Shown here piece by piece: positions 51,914-60,137 of a DNA stretch of 64,000 nt. Below the pieces are notes generated by a model, which saw only the letters and a program-made list of their open reading frames with translations, was not told the origin of the DNA and searched no databases. Position numbers and translations under genes: made by a program. The DNA comes from Lentibacter algarum (lineage in GTDB: Bacteria > Pseudomonadota > Alphaproteobacteria > Rhodobacterales > Rhodobacteraceae). Position 1 is the stretch's first letter; every line of letters begins with the position of its first letter. The stretch spans positions 2,790,001 through 2,854,000 of the forward strand of contig NZ_CP158687.1 of the NCBI RefSeq assembly GCF_040580765.1. Reading direction: 5' to 3'.

Positions 51914-53938
51914 ATGCGCCGTGATTTACTAAGGCTTCTGAACCCGAGAGCCATCGCCGTGATAGGCGGCGGAGCCTGGTGCGCTTCTATCATTAAAGCC
52001 GCCGAGATGATCGGTTATGACGGAGAGATTTTCCCCGTCCATCCGGAGGGCAAAATGATTGCGGGCCGGCAAGCTGTACGCTCTTTGACCGAGTGGAGCG
52101 GACCGATTGATGCAGCCTTCATTGGCGTCAATCGCAAGGCAACGATTGATGTCGTGCGCGAGCTTCGTGCACTCAAGGCGGGTGGAGCGGTTTGTTTTGC
52201 CAGCGGGTTTTCCGAGGCCGGCGCAGAGCTTTCTGACGGGGCTGATTTGCAAGCCGAACTTGTGGAGGCCGCGGGCGACATGCCCATCCTCGGGCCAAAC
52301 TGCTATGGCTTCATCAACGCACTTGAAGGGGCCGCGATTTGGCCAGACCAGCATGGATGCGGCCGAGTCGAGCGCGGCGTAGCGCTCCTTGCACAAAGTT
52401 CCAACATCGCCATCAACCTCACCATGCAGAAGCGCGCCTTGCCCATTTCTTATGTCGTGGCCTGCGGAAACATGGCGCAAACATCGCAGGCAGAGATTGC
52501 CATGGCACTGCTCGATGACCCTCGCGTCACCGCGATTGGCCTTCACATAGAAGGCTTTGGCGACACCGCAGAATGGCACGCGCTGGCGCTCAAGGCTGAG
52601 GGCAAGGGCATTCCACTCCTTGCGCTGAAGGTTGGTAAATCGGAGCACGCTCAGGCGGCGACAGTCTCACATACCGCTTCACTTGCGGGCAGCCATGCAG
52701 GCGCCAATGCTCTGCTGGCCCGCCTTGGCATCCCGCGCGTCCCTGACATCCCCAGCTTTCTGGAAACACTCAAACTCCTCCATACGATTGGGCGACTTGA
52801 CCGGGCGAGCCTTGCGACTGTCTCATGCTCGGGCGGGGAGGCCAGTCTTGCCGCAGATACGGCCCACGGCCGCGCGTTGAGCTTTCCGCCGCTTTCCGAG
52901 CCACAGCGCAAAGCGCTTTTCGAAGCCCTTGGCCCCAAAGTGGCACTCGCCAATCCGCTCGACTACCATACCTATATATGGCGCGACACCGCGCGCATGA
53001 CAGAGACCTTCGCCGCCCTCGCAGGCCCCGACACGGGGATAACGCTCGCCATTGTCGACTACCCACACACCGATGCGACAGACTGGGCCTGTGCAACAGA
53101 TGCGATCCTCGGTGCGGCGCAGCAAACAGGGCGGCCCTACGGGGTCGTCGCGACATTGCCAGAACTCCTGCCCCTTGATGTGGCAGCGCGATTTATGGCG
53201 GCAGGCGTCGTGCCCTTCATGGGACTTACCGAAGCGATCACCGCCGTTGAAGCTGCTGCGCTTCCCGCTGCCGTGACCCCGCAGCCGCCACTCCCGGGCG
53301 GCGCGCTTGGCCTCGCAGAAACGCTAAGTGAACACGCCTCAAAGACTGAGCTTTCAAACGTGGGCGTGCCTGTTCCTGCATCCTTGCGATTGACCTCGCT
53401 TGAAGGCCTTGGCGCTCAGCTCGCCAAACTGCGCTTCCCTCTCACGCTCAAGGCTGAAGGGATGGCGCATAAGTCTGATGCAGGGGGTGTCGCCCTTGGT
53501 CTGATGTGTGCGGAAGAGGTACAGACTGCCGCTGAAGCAATGGGCGGGGTGAGCTGGCTTGTAGAAGAGATGGCGACAGGCGCTGTGGCCGAGCTACTTG
53601 TCGGCGTGACACGCGACGAGGCCCATGGCCTCTTACTTACGCTAGGCGCGGGGGGTGTCCTGACAGAGCTTCTACAAGATACTGTTTCCATGCTCCTGCC
53701 TGTAACGGACCACGACATAAAACAGGCTCTAACAAAGCTCAAATGTGCGCCTTTGCTCACAGGCTACCGCGGCAAACCTGCCGCCAATATTGACGCGATC
53801 GTTGAGACGATCCTGAGCGTTCAAGACTATGTCATTGCACATGCGCCGCATATTGGCGAAGTTGAAATCAACCCGCTCCTCTGCACGCCAACCCGCGCCG
53901 TTGCTGTAGATGCCCTCATAAGAAAGGCCAGACCATGA
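51914..53938 (+). CDS. Acetate-CoA ligase (ADP-forming)-type acyl-CoA synthetase
   Basis: This 674-residue fused ligase makes acyl-CoA from a carboxylate, ATP and CoA. Domain order: CoA-binding (LLNPRAIAVIGGG), succinyl-CoA-ligase-like with GPNCYGFIN near residue 132 and VSHTASLAGSHAGANALL near residue 258 (likely the phospho-His region), and a C-terminal ATP-grasp (FPLTLKAEGMAHKSDAGGVALG, GEVEINPLLC). It follows the dehydrogenase after repeat E and overlaps the crotonase gene by 4 bp. In carnitine/butyrobetaine-type clusters a ligase of this kind activates the substrate. Confidence 0.88.
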   Translation: MRRDLLRLLNPRAIAVIGGGAWCASIIKAAEMIGYDGEIFPVHPEGKMIAGRQAVRSLTEWSGPIDAAFIGVNRKATIDVVRELRALKAGGAVCFASGFSEAGAELSDGADLQAELVEAAGDMPILGPNCYGFINALEGAAIWPDQHGCGRVERGVALLAQSSNIAINLTMQKRALPISYVVACGNMAQTSQAEIAMALLDDPRVTAIGLHIEGFGDTAEWHALALKAEGKGIPLLALKVGKSEHAQAATVSHTASLAGSHAGANALLARLGIPRVPDIPSFLETLKLLHTIGRLDRASLATVSCSGGEASLAADTAHGRALSFPPLSEPQRKALFEALGPKVALANPLDYHTYIWRDTARMTETFAALAGPDTGITLAIVDYPHTDATDWACATDAILGAAQQTGRPYGVVATLPELLPLDVAARFMAAGVVPFMGLTEAITAVEAAALPAAVTPQPPLPGGALGLAETLSEHASKTELSNVGVPVPASLRLTSLEGLGAQLAKLRFPLTLKAEGMAHKSDAGGVALGLMCAEEVQTAAEAMGGVSWLVEEMATGAVAELLVGVTRDEAHGLLLTLGAGGVLTELLQDTVSMLLPVTDHDIKQALTKLKCAPLLTGYRGKPAANIDAIVETILSVQDYVIAHAPHIGEVEINPLLCTPTRAVAVDALIRKARP

Positions 53939-54714
53939 GCCCCATAAAGACACGCCGCGACGGTGGCATCCTCGAAGTCACACTTGACCGACCCAAGGCC
54001 AATGCAATCGATCTTGCCACCTCACGCATCATGGGCGAGACCTTTGCCGCCTTCCGCGATGACCCCGATCTGCGCGTCTGCATTATCACAGGTGCTGGCG
54101 AAAAGTTCTTTTGTCCGGGTTGGGACCTGAAAGGCGCAGCCGACGGTGACGCTGTTGATGGTGACTATGGCGTGGGCGGCTTTGGCGGGCTGCAAGAGCT
54201 GCGCGACCTCAACAAACCAGTCATCGCTGCGGTCAACGGTATCTGCTGTGGGGGCGGGCTTGAGTGGGCGCTCTCTGCCGATATCATCCTAGCAGCCGAC
54301 CATGCCACCTTTGCGCTGCCCGAAATTCGCTCAGGCACGGTGGCCGATGCGGCGAGCGTTAAACTGCCCAAACGCATCCCCTATCATATTGCGATGGAAC
54401 TTTTGCTTACCGGCCGTTGGTTTGACGCCGACGAAGCAAAAGGCTGGGGCATCGTGAACCATATCCACCACGCCTCTGCGCTCATGGATCAGGCCTGGGA
54501 AATGGCCCGCCTGCTCGCGTCTGGCCCACCCCTTGTCTATGCCGCAATCAAAGAAATCGTACGCGACGCCGAAGACAGCAAGTTTCAGGATGCGATGAAC
54601 CGGATCACCCAGCGACAGCTCTCTAGCGTAGACATTCTTTACGGCTCCGAAGACGGACTAGAAGGCGCCCGCGCTTTTGCCGAAAAGAGAGACCCTGTCT
54701 GGAAGGGGCGATAA
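53935..54714 (+). CDS. CaiD-like enoyl-CoA hydratase (crotonobetainyl-CoA hydratase-type)
   Basis: This is a 259-residue crotonase-fold enzyme. The acyl-CoA binding loop is FFCPGWDLKGA and the oxyanion-hole segment GICCGGGLEWALSADI. The second loop LPEIRSGTVADAASVKLPKRI contains the acidic catalytic region. The FCPGWDLK and GGGLEWALS pattern is that of CaiD rather than ordinary FadB-like hydratases. It is third in the operon with the CoA ligase and dehydrogenase, so it likely hydrates crotonobetainyl-CoA or a similar unsaturated acyl-CoA. It ends just before the convergent ugd gene. Confidence 0.85.
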   Translation: MSPIKTRRDGGILEVTLDRPKANAIDLATSRIMGETFAAFRDDPDLRVCIITGAGEKFFCPGWDLKGAADGDAVDGDYGVGGFGGLQELRDLNKPVIAAVNGICCGGGLEWALSADIILAADHATFALPEIRSGTVADAASVKLPKRIPYHIAMELLLTGRWFDADEAKGWGIVNHIHHASALMDQAWEMARLLASGPPLVYAAIKEIVRDAEDSKFQDAMNRITQRQLSSVDILYGSEDGLEGARAFAEKRDPVWKGR

Positions 54715-54729
54715 ACACCCGCAACGAGG

Positions 54730-56058
54730 CTAGTCTTCCGTGCGAAAGTAGTCGCGTCGCCCAACAGAAACATAAGCTTCAAAGCCCGCTTTCTTGGCGT
54801 CACGCTCTGAATAAATATTATGTAAATCAGCCAGCTTGGGTGTATTCATTTTCTTGGCAATCCTCTTCAGATCAAGCGCGCGGAACTCGTTCCACTGCGT
54901 CAAAATTACCATCAGGTCAGCGTTCTGCGCTGCCTTATATGCGTCTTCTGCCCATTGCACGCCAGGGAGCTGGGACTCACCCTCATGCCTCCCCTGCGGG
55001 TCAACGACACGCACTTTGGCTCCGCCACCGATCATCGCTGGTACAATCTTAAGCGCGGGACTCGCGCGCATATCATCGGTGTTTGGCTTAAAAGTCACGC
55101 CAAGCACCACAACGATCTTGCCGTTGAAGCTCCCTTCCACAAGATCGAGCAGCTTCTGAATCATGCGGTCCTTGATCTCTTCATTGACCTTGATGACCGT
55201 CTCGGTGATCTGCATTGGCAGGCCGTGCTCCTGCCCAATCCTCGCAAGCGCCTTCGTATCTTTAGGAAAGCACGAGCCACCATAACCGGGACCCGCATGT
55301 AAAAACTTATTGCCGATCCGCCCGTCGAGCCCAATCCCTTTACTCACCTGTTTCACGTCCGCTCCCGTCAGCTCACAAAGCGCGGCAATCTCGTTGATAA
55401 AAGTGATCTTTGTCGCCAAAAACGCGTTGGCTGCGTATTTAATCATTTCAGCGCTCTCAAGATCGGTCGTCACGATCGGAAAGTCACGCAAGAACAGTGG
55501 CCGGTACACCTCGCGCATGATCTCGTCGGCACGGTCCGACTGCACGCCCAAAACCACACGGTCAGGCTTCATAAAGTCATCAATTGCCGCACCCTCGCGC
55601 AGGAATTCGGGGTTTGACGCCACATCAAAGTCAAGCGCAGGGTTGGCCTTGCGCACAGCCTGTTTCACTTGCCGGTTTGTGCCCACTGGCACCGTCGACT
55701 TCGTCACAATTACAGCATAGCCCGTGAGGGCCCGAGCAACCTGTTCAGCCGCAGCCATCACATAGGTCAGGTCGGCATGGCCATCGCCCCGCCGCGTCGG
55801 CGTACCCACAGCGATAAACACCGCTTCTACCCCCTGCACGGCTTCTTCAAGATCGGTGGTGAATGTCAGCCGCCCAGCAGCTACATTCTTCGCCATCAAC
55901 TTATCGAGACCAGGCTCAAAGATAGGCACTTCGCCCCGTTTGAGCATCTCAATCTTGGCAGGGTCCATATCGACACAAACAACGTCATGCCCAAAATCGG
56001 AGAAGCACACCCCCGAAACAAGACCCACGTATCCCGTGCCAATCATCGCGATCTTCAT
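54730..56058 (-). CDS. UDP-glucose 6-dehydrogenase
   Basis: This 442-residue enzyme oxidises UDP-glucose to UDP-glucuronate with two NAD+. The N-terminal Rossmann motif is MIGTGYVGLVSGVCFSDFGHDV. The catalytic Cys lies in GYGGSCFPKDTKALAR near residue 260, with the conserved Lys two residues later. The central FLREGAAIDDFMKPDRVVLG and C-terminal GVTFKPNTDDMRASPAL segments are diagnostic. It supplies glucuronate (and derivatives) for surface polysaccharides. It is a single gene, not joined to manC or other glycan genes here. Confidence 0.94.
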   Translation of the reverse strand: MKIAMIGTGYVGLVSGVCFSDFGHDVVCVDMDPAKIEMLKRGEVPIFEPGLDKLMAKNVAAGRLTFTTDLEEAVQGVEAVFIAVGTPTRRGDGHADLTYVMAAAEQVARALTGYAVIVTKSTVPVGTNRQVKQAVRKANPALDFDVASNPEFLREGAAIDDFMKPDRVVLGVQSDRADEIMREVYRPLFLRDFPIVTTDLESAEMIKYAANAFLATKITFINEIAALCELTGADVKQVSKGIGLDGRIGNKFLHAGPGYGGSCFPKDTKALARIGQEHGLPMQITETVIKVNEEIKDRMIQKLLDLVEGSFNGKIVVVLGVTFKPNTDDMRASPALKIVPAMIGGGAKVRVVDPQGRHEGESQLPGVQWAEDAYKAAQNADLMVILTQWNEFRALDLKRIAKKMNTPKLADLHNIYSERDAKKAGFEAYVSVGRRDYFRTED

Positions 56059-56171
56059 AAAACTGCCCTTTACTCGTACAAACTTTTTAAAACCTTGTCG
56101 CAGTGCCCAAAGTGCCTGTCAACGCAGCCTGAAAACCTCAATTCAGCTTGGCACAAAAAAGTAACGATCCC

Positions 56172-56570
56172 CTAAAGCGGTTCGGAAAGCTCAATTAAAT
56201 TACCGTCTGGATCCCTAATGTAGATCGAATTGATCGGCCCCCGTGCGCCCGTACGCCGGATTGGCCCATCCACAATGCTGACACCGAGCGCCTCAAGCGC
56301 AGCAACTGTCAGGCTCATTCCACCCTCAAGCAGAAAACAAAGATCCGCACTTCCCACCGTGGGTCGCCGCGCATATGGGGCAAATTCTGCTCCAGCCTGG
56401 TGTAGGTTGATCTTCTGCCTGCCAAACAAAAGCGCGTGCCGCTTCGTGCCGTCAGTGCCTGTAAATGTCTCGTGTCGCATCCCAAGCGCCGCCTCATAGA
56501 AAGCCGCGCTGCGCGCCAAATCCGTCACTGTCAGAACCAAGTGATCAAGCGCCGCAATTTTCACGCTCAT
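56172..56570 (-). CDS. VOC-family protein (lactoylglutathione lyase-like)
   Basis: This 132-residue single-domain VOC protein starts with MSVKIAALDHLVLTVTDLARSAAFYEAALGM and ends with INSIYIRDPDGNLIELSEPL, the standard form. Metal-ligand positions are His in LDHLVL, His in RHALLFG or INLHQAG, and the C-terminal Glu. ATG 56570 is preferred to one seven codons upstream. The substrate is unknown. It lies between ugd and the hydratase gene without clear operon structure. Confidence 0.83.
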   Translation of the reverse strand: MSVKIAALDHLVLTVTDLARSAAFYEAALGMRHETFTGTDGTKRHALLFGRQKINLHQAGAEFAPYARRPTVGSADLCFLLEGGMSLTVAALEALGVSIVDGPIRRTGARGPINSIYIRDPDGNLIELSEPL

Positions 56571-56625
56571 CTTGTCATTCCCCCCAAGCAAGCTAGTTTG
56601 CCCCTAAACACTATAGGTCAGCTTA

Positions 56626-57411
56626 ATGGAACACAGAACAGATATCCTCGATCCTGCCCGCGCAAACGCATGCTGCGCCAGCTTGGGCCTGTCCACACGC
56701 TTTCAAACGGGTGACCCTCTCCCACCTTTCTTCCACCAGCTCTATTTCTGGCAGGCCGAGCCGCCCGAAGCCTTGGGCCGCGATGGTCACCCCGCCAAGG
56801 GCAGCGCGCTCATCCCTGATTTTGGCTTACCCCGCCGCATGTGGGCTGGTGGCCGCCTTGCCTTTCATGAACCACTCATCGCAGGGCAAAGTGCGGAAAA
56901 ACAAACAACACTGGATACCGCCAAGCAAAAGCAAGGCCGCACAGGACCGCTCGCCTTTGTCACCCTACGCCATGATATCCTGCAAGACGGGGCGCTCAAG
57001 CTCACCGAGTATCAAGATCTCGTCTACCGTGAAGACCCATCGCATGATGCGCCCAAGCCCATCGTACCCCAAGCAGCCAAAGACGAAACCCACCTTGAAT
57101 CGCACTGCTTTAACACGACGCTACTGTTTCGTTACTCCGCGCTCACATTCAATGGTCATCGCATTCACTACGACGAAACATATGCCCGCGAGGTCGAGCA
57201 CTACACAGGTCTCGTTGTGCACGGGCCACTGCTCGCTCAACGTCTTATGCTCATGGCCACGCAGCACCTTGGCCCGCTCAAAGCCTTCTCTTTCCGCGCG
57301 AGCTCTCCACTGATGCATACCGAAACAGCCACTCTCTGCCTGAAAGACAACATCCTCTGGGTCCGTGCTGCAGATGGCAGACAAATCATGACAGCCGAAG
57401 CTGAGGTCTAA
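56626..57411 (+). CDS. Mesaconyl-C4-CoA hydratase-like FAS1-type dehydratase
   Basis: This is a 261-residue hot-dog-fold protein. The N-terminal half has FFHQLYFWQAEPPEALGRDGHPAKGSALIPDFGLPRRMWAGGRLAFHEP, as in Meh (mesaconyl-C4-CoA hydratase) of the 3-hydroxypropionate and itaconate pathways. The second half has ALTFNGHRIHYDETYAREVEHYTGLVVHGPLLAQRL, a MaoC-like segment with the catalytic His/Asp region. No other genes of those pathways are near. Related enzymes degrade C5 dicarboxylic acids such as mesaconate. The exact substrate is uncertain. Confidence 0.82.
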   Translation: MEHRTDILDPARANACCASLGLSTRFQTGDPLPPFFHQLYFWQAEPPEALGRDGHPAKGSALIPDFGLPRRMWAGGRLAFHEPLIAGQSAEKQTTLDTAKQKQGRTGPLAFVTLRHDILQDGALKLTEYQDLVYREDPSHDAPKPIVPQAAKDETHLESHCFNTTLLFRYSALTFNGHRIHYDETYAREVEHYTGLVVHGPLLAQRLMLMATQHLGPLKAFSFRASSPLMHTETATLCLKDNILWVRAADGRQIMTAEAEV

Positions 57412-57412
57412 G

Positions 57413-57496
57413 CCTTCCTCTTTCTAAAATATTATTGGGGGGCGCGCGCTGGGGGGCAAAGCCCCTCAGCGGGTCGGATTGGCGCAGCCAATTCGA
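57413..57496 (+). repeat. Dispersed intergenic repeat, copy F
   Basis: CTTTCTAAAATATTATTGGG at the left, GGGGGGCAAAGCCCC hairpin in the middle, then GGGTCGGATTGGCGCAGCCAATTCG, in which GATTGGC/GCCAATTC pair. It separates the convergent hydratase and FAD oxidoreductase genes. Confidence 0.7.
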
Positions 57497-57501
57497 AGAG
57501 A

Positions 57502-58536
57502 CTAAAGTGAGGCTTCCGGTGTAAACTCTGCTGGAATAGTGTCTATTTCTTCCAGAATCAGTGAGGCCAACACCCGCCCGACTTCAACCCCCATACCAAA
57601 CCCGATCTTAAACCCGCCATTCGCAATATACGCCCCCTCAAAGAGCGGATGTCGCCCCAGCATAGGCGCACGGCTCTTGGCGCGCGGCCTCAGGCCTGCC
57701 CAGCGTTCTAACACTTCGGCCTCACGCAAGACTGGCAGAGCGGCACAAGCCTTTTCCAAAACCAAATCAAGCTGCGCATCGGTGTCGCTCGCATGCTCAA
57801 AAACCCGCTCACTTGTCGAGCCAATGGCAACAGTCCCGTTCCAATGCGGCACCATATGAACCGTATTCGCAAAGATCTGCGGCCCGTCACGCATATCAAA
57901 CCTCAGCAAAGCCCCTTGGCCCTTCACAGCATTTCCAACATCTTTGTCAAAATGCGCCGAGAGCCGGTCAAGATCATGCACGCCGCTCGCCCAGACAACA
58001 GCGCCTTGGTCGTCGCCCTCGCGTAGAACCTCGCCGCCCCGCGCCACAATCGCTGCCGCAAGCGCTTTGCAAGCCTGCCGCGGAAACATCCGCGCCGTTA
58101 GCGTATCAAAGACATAAAGCCCCGTTTCGCTCTCCGGCAAAGGACCACTGAGCGCTTCACGGCCTACGACCTGCCATTCTGCCTGACCGCGCCACAGTTC
58201 TTTTGCGCTTATGGCCCGTGCTCGCGCAAGCGCCACAGCGCGCTCGTCGGCCAAGGGCTGAACCCTGCCTGTGCGTGCATAACTAGTCTCTAACTTGGCC
58301 CAATTACCCACATTTTCCCAAAAGGCTTCTGCTGCGATCAGACTTTGAAACTGGAACTCCTTCTTCTCGTTCCAATTCTCGGGCACATGAGGCGCAAGGG
58401 CTCCCACAATACCCCCACTCGCCCCGCCGCCAACACCGTTGGGGTCAATCACGCGCACACGCGCGCCCTTTTCCAAACAAGCCCATGCCACCGACAGGCC
58501 AAATATTCCCGCGCCGCGCACTGTTACGTCTGCCAT
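57502..58536 (-). CDS. FAD-dependent oxidoreductase (MnmC-oxidase/glycine-oxidase-like)
   Basis: This is a 344-residue D-amino-acid-oxidase-fold flavoprotein. The dinucleotide-binding motif is VRGAGIFGLSVAWACLEKGARVRVID. A glycine-rich segment GVGGGASGGIVGALAPHVPENW follows, and the C-terminus has GAYIANGGFKIGFGMGVEVGR, where FAD binds. It is divergent from mnmD, the gene for the methyltransferase half of MnmC, so it is likely the oxidase half that turns cmnm5U to nm5U in tRNA. ThiO or DadA-like activity remains possible. It starts MADVTVRG at 58536. Confidence 0.8.
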   Translation of the reverse strand: MADVTVRGAGIFGLSVAWACLEKGARVRVIDPNGVGGGASGGIVGALAPHVPENWNEKKEFQFQSLIAAEAFWENVGNWAKLETSYARTGRVQPLADERAVALARARAISAKELWRGQAEWQVVGREALSGPLPESETGLYVFDTLTARMFPRQACKALAAAIVARGGEVLREGDDQGAVVWASGVHDLDRLSAHFDKDVGNAVKGQGALLRFDMRDGPQIFANTVHMVPHWNGTVAIGSTSERVFEHASDTDAQLDLVLEKACAALPVLREAEVLERWAGLRPRAKSRAPMLGRHPLFEGAYIANGGFKIGFGMGVEVGRVLASLILEEIDTIPAEFTPEASL

Positions 58537-58597
58537 TGCCATTCCCTCACAGCGGTTGCATGGTCCTTCAATTACGTCTCTATCGGATTAGCCCCAG

Positions 58598-59266
58598 ATG
58601 AACCAGCCAGCCGAGCTTACGTGGCGCGAAGGCCAAGTGCCCGTGTCCCAGCGCTTTGATGACCCCTATTTCAGCCTTGAAAACGGGCTGGAGGAGACGG
58701 CCTACGTCTTTCTGGACGGGAATGATCTCCCTGCGCGCTTCCGTGATGGCTTTCACATAGCCGAGCTCGGCTTTGGCACAGGGCTCAATCTGCTCGCCGC
58801 CCTTGCGCTTTGGCGCGAGAGCAATCAAAGCGGAAAACTTCATTTCACTAGTTTTGAAGCCTTCCCCATGGCGCCCAAAGATATGCTTGCCGCCCAAGCC
58901 GCTTTTCCCGCGCTCGCAGCACTCAGTGCTGAGCTTGCACCACACTGGACCGCCGGCGAAACTGCGTTTCAAACGGATGATCTGGTCTTCACCCTTGTTC
59001 TCGGTGACGCTCGTAAAACAGTCTCTAATATAGCCCAGAAAGCTGATGCATGGTTTCTTGACGGATTTTCACCCGCCAAAAATCCAGAGCTTTGGGAGCC
59101 CGCCCTGATGGCGCAGATCGCAGCACAGACTGCGCCTCAAGGCACCGCCGCGACTTATACCGCAGCAGGGTTTGTACGCCGCGCCCTCGCGGAGGCGGGC
59201 TTTGATGTCACCCGCCGCACGGGCTTCGGCCGCAAACGCCACATGACCACAGCAAGGATGCTTTAA
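58598..59266 (+). CDS. mnmD: tRNA 5-methylaminomethyl-2-thiouridine methyltransferase MnmD
   Basis: This 222-residue SAM-dependent methyltransferase makes mnm5s2U at tRNA wobble position 34. The SAM-binding motif is IAELGFGTGLNLLAAL near residue 50. The diagnostic MnmC/MnmD segment ADAWFLDGFSPAKNPELW lies near residue 145. The ending FVRRALAEAGFDVTRRTGFGRKRHM is typical. E. coli carries this as a domain of bifunctional MnmC. Here the oxidase-like half is a separate gene on the opposite strand. It is followed after one base by a DMT transporter gene. Confidence 0.93.
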   Translation: MNQPAELTWREGQVPVSQRFDDPYFSLENGLEETAYVFLDGNDLPARFRDGFHIAELGFGTGLNLLAALALWRESNQSGKLHFTSFEAFPMAPKDMLAAQAAFPALAALSAELAPHWTAGETAFQTDDLVFTLVLGDARKTVSNIAQKADAWFLDGFSPAKNPELWEPALMAQIAAQTAPQGTAATYTAAGFVRRALAEAGFDVTRRTGFGRKRHMTTARML

Positions 59267-59267
59267 A

Positions 59268-60137
59268 ATGGCCGACAGCAACAACACCCGCCTCGGCGTC
59301 CTCCTAATGATCGCAACGACCTTCGTCTTTGCGGTACAAGACGGCATCTCGCGGCACCTCGCCAGCGAATACAACGTGCTCATGGTTGTGATGGTGCGCT
59401 ATTGGTTCTTCGCGGCCTTCGTCACAGCCATCGCCTATCGCAAGGCAGGCGGCATCCGCGCCGCCGCGCGCACAGAACAGCCCCTCTTGCAGATTTTACG
59501 AGGCCTTATCCTCGCAACAGAGATCTGCGTGATGATCTATGCCTTCACGCTCCTTGGGCTTATCGAATCGCACGCCGTTTTCACAAGCTATCCCCTCCTT
59601 GTCGCCGCGCTCTCTGGGCCAATTCTCGGCGAGGTCGTCGGCTGGCGGCGCTGGACAGCGATTTTTATCGGCTTTGTCGGTGTCTTGATCATTCTGAAGC
59701 CAGGGTTTGGCGTTTTCTCACCCGCCGCCATCGTCCCGCTCGCCGCAGCACTGCTCTTTGCGCTCTATGGGCTGCTCACGCGCTTCGCCTCGCGTAAAGA
59801 CACAGCCGCGACATCCTTCTTCTGGACGGGTGTTTCTGGCTCCGTGATGATGACAGTGATTGGCGCAAGCTATTGGGAGCCGATGATCTCATCAGATTGG
59901 ATATGGATGGGCACACTCTGTATCACAGGCGCACTCGGCCACTGGCTCTTGATCAAAACATATGAGGCCGCCGAGGCCAGCGCCGTTCAGCCTTTCGCTT
60001 ATCTTCAGCTTGTCTTCGTGAGCTTCATCGGCGTTTTGGTCTTCGGTGAAAGCATCGAGCTCAATGTCGCCATCGGCGCGGCAGTCGTCGTCTGCGCAGG
60101 CCTCTTCACGCTCTGGCGCGCACGCCAAGCGGCCTAA
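59268..60137 (+). CDS. EamA/DMT family transporter
   Basis: This is a 289-residue membrane protein with ten hydrophobic segments in two EamA halves: LLMIATTFVFAVQDGISRHLASEYN at the start, GLIESHAVFTSYPLLVAALSGPILGEVVGWRRW in the first half, and YEAAEASAVQPFAYLQLVFVSFIGVLVFGE in the second. The AEASAVQPF and GLIESH/SYPLL segments are like those of the RhaT/YdcZ-type exporters common in Rhodobacterales. It is probably co-transcribed with mnmD. Its 3' end overlaps the convergent transglycosylase gene by 4 bp. Confidence 0.88.
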   Translation: MADSNNTRLGVLLMIATTFVFAVQDGISRHLASEYNVLMVVMVRYWFFAAFVTAIAYRKAGGIRAAARTEQPLLQILRGLILATEICVMIYAFTLLGLIESHAVFTSYPLLVAALSGPILGEVVGWRRWTAIFIGFVGVLIILKPGFGVFSPAAIVPLAAALLFALYGLLTRFASRKDTAATSFFWTGVSGSVMMTVIGASYWEPMISSDWIWMGTLCITGALGHWLLIKTYEAAEASAVQPFAYLQLVFVSFIGVLVFGESIELNVAIGAAVVVCAGLFTLWRARQAA

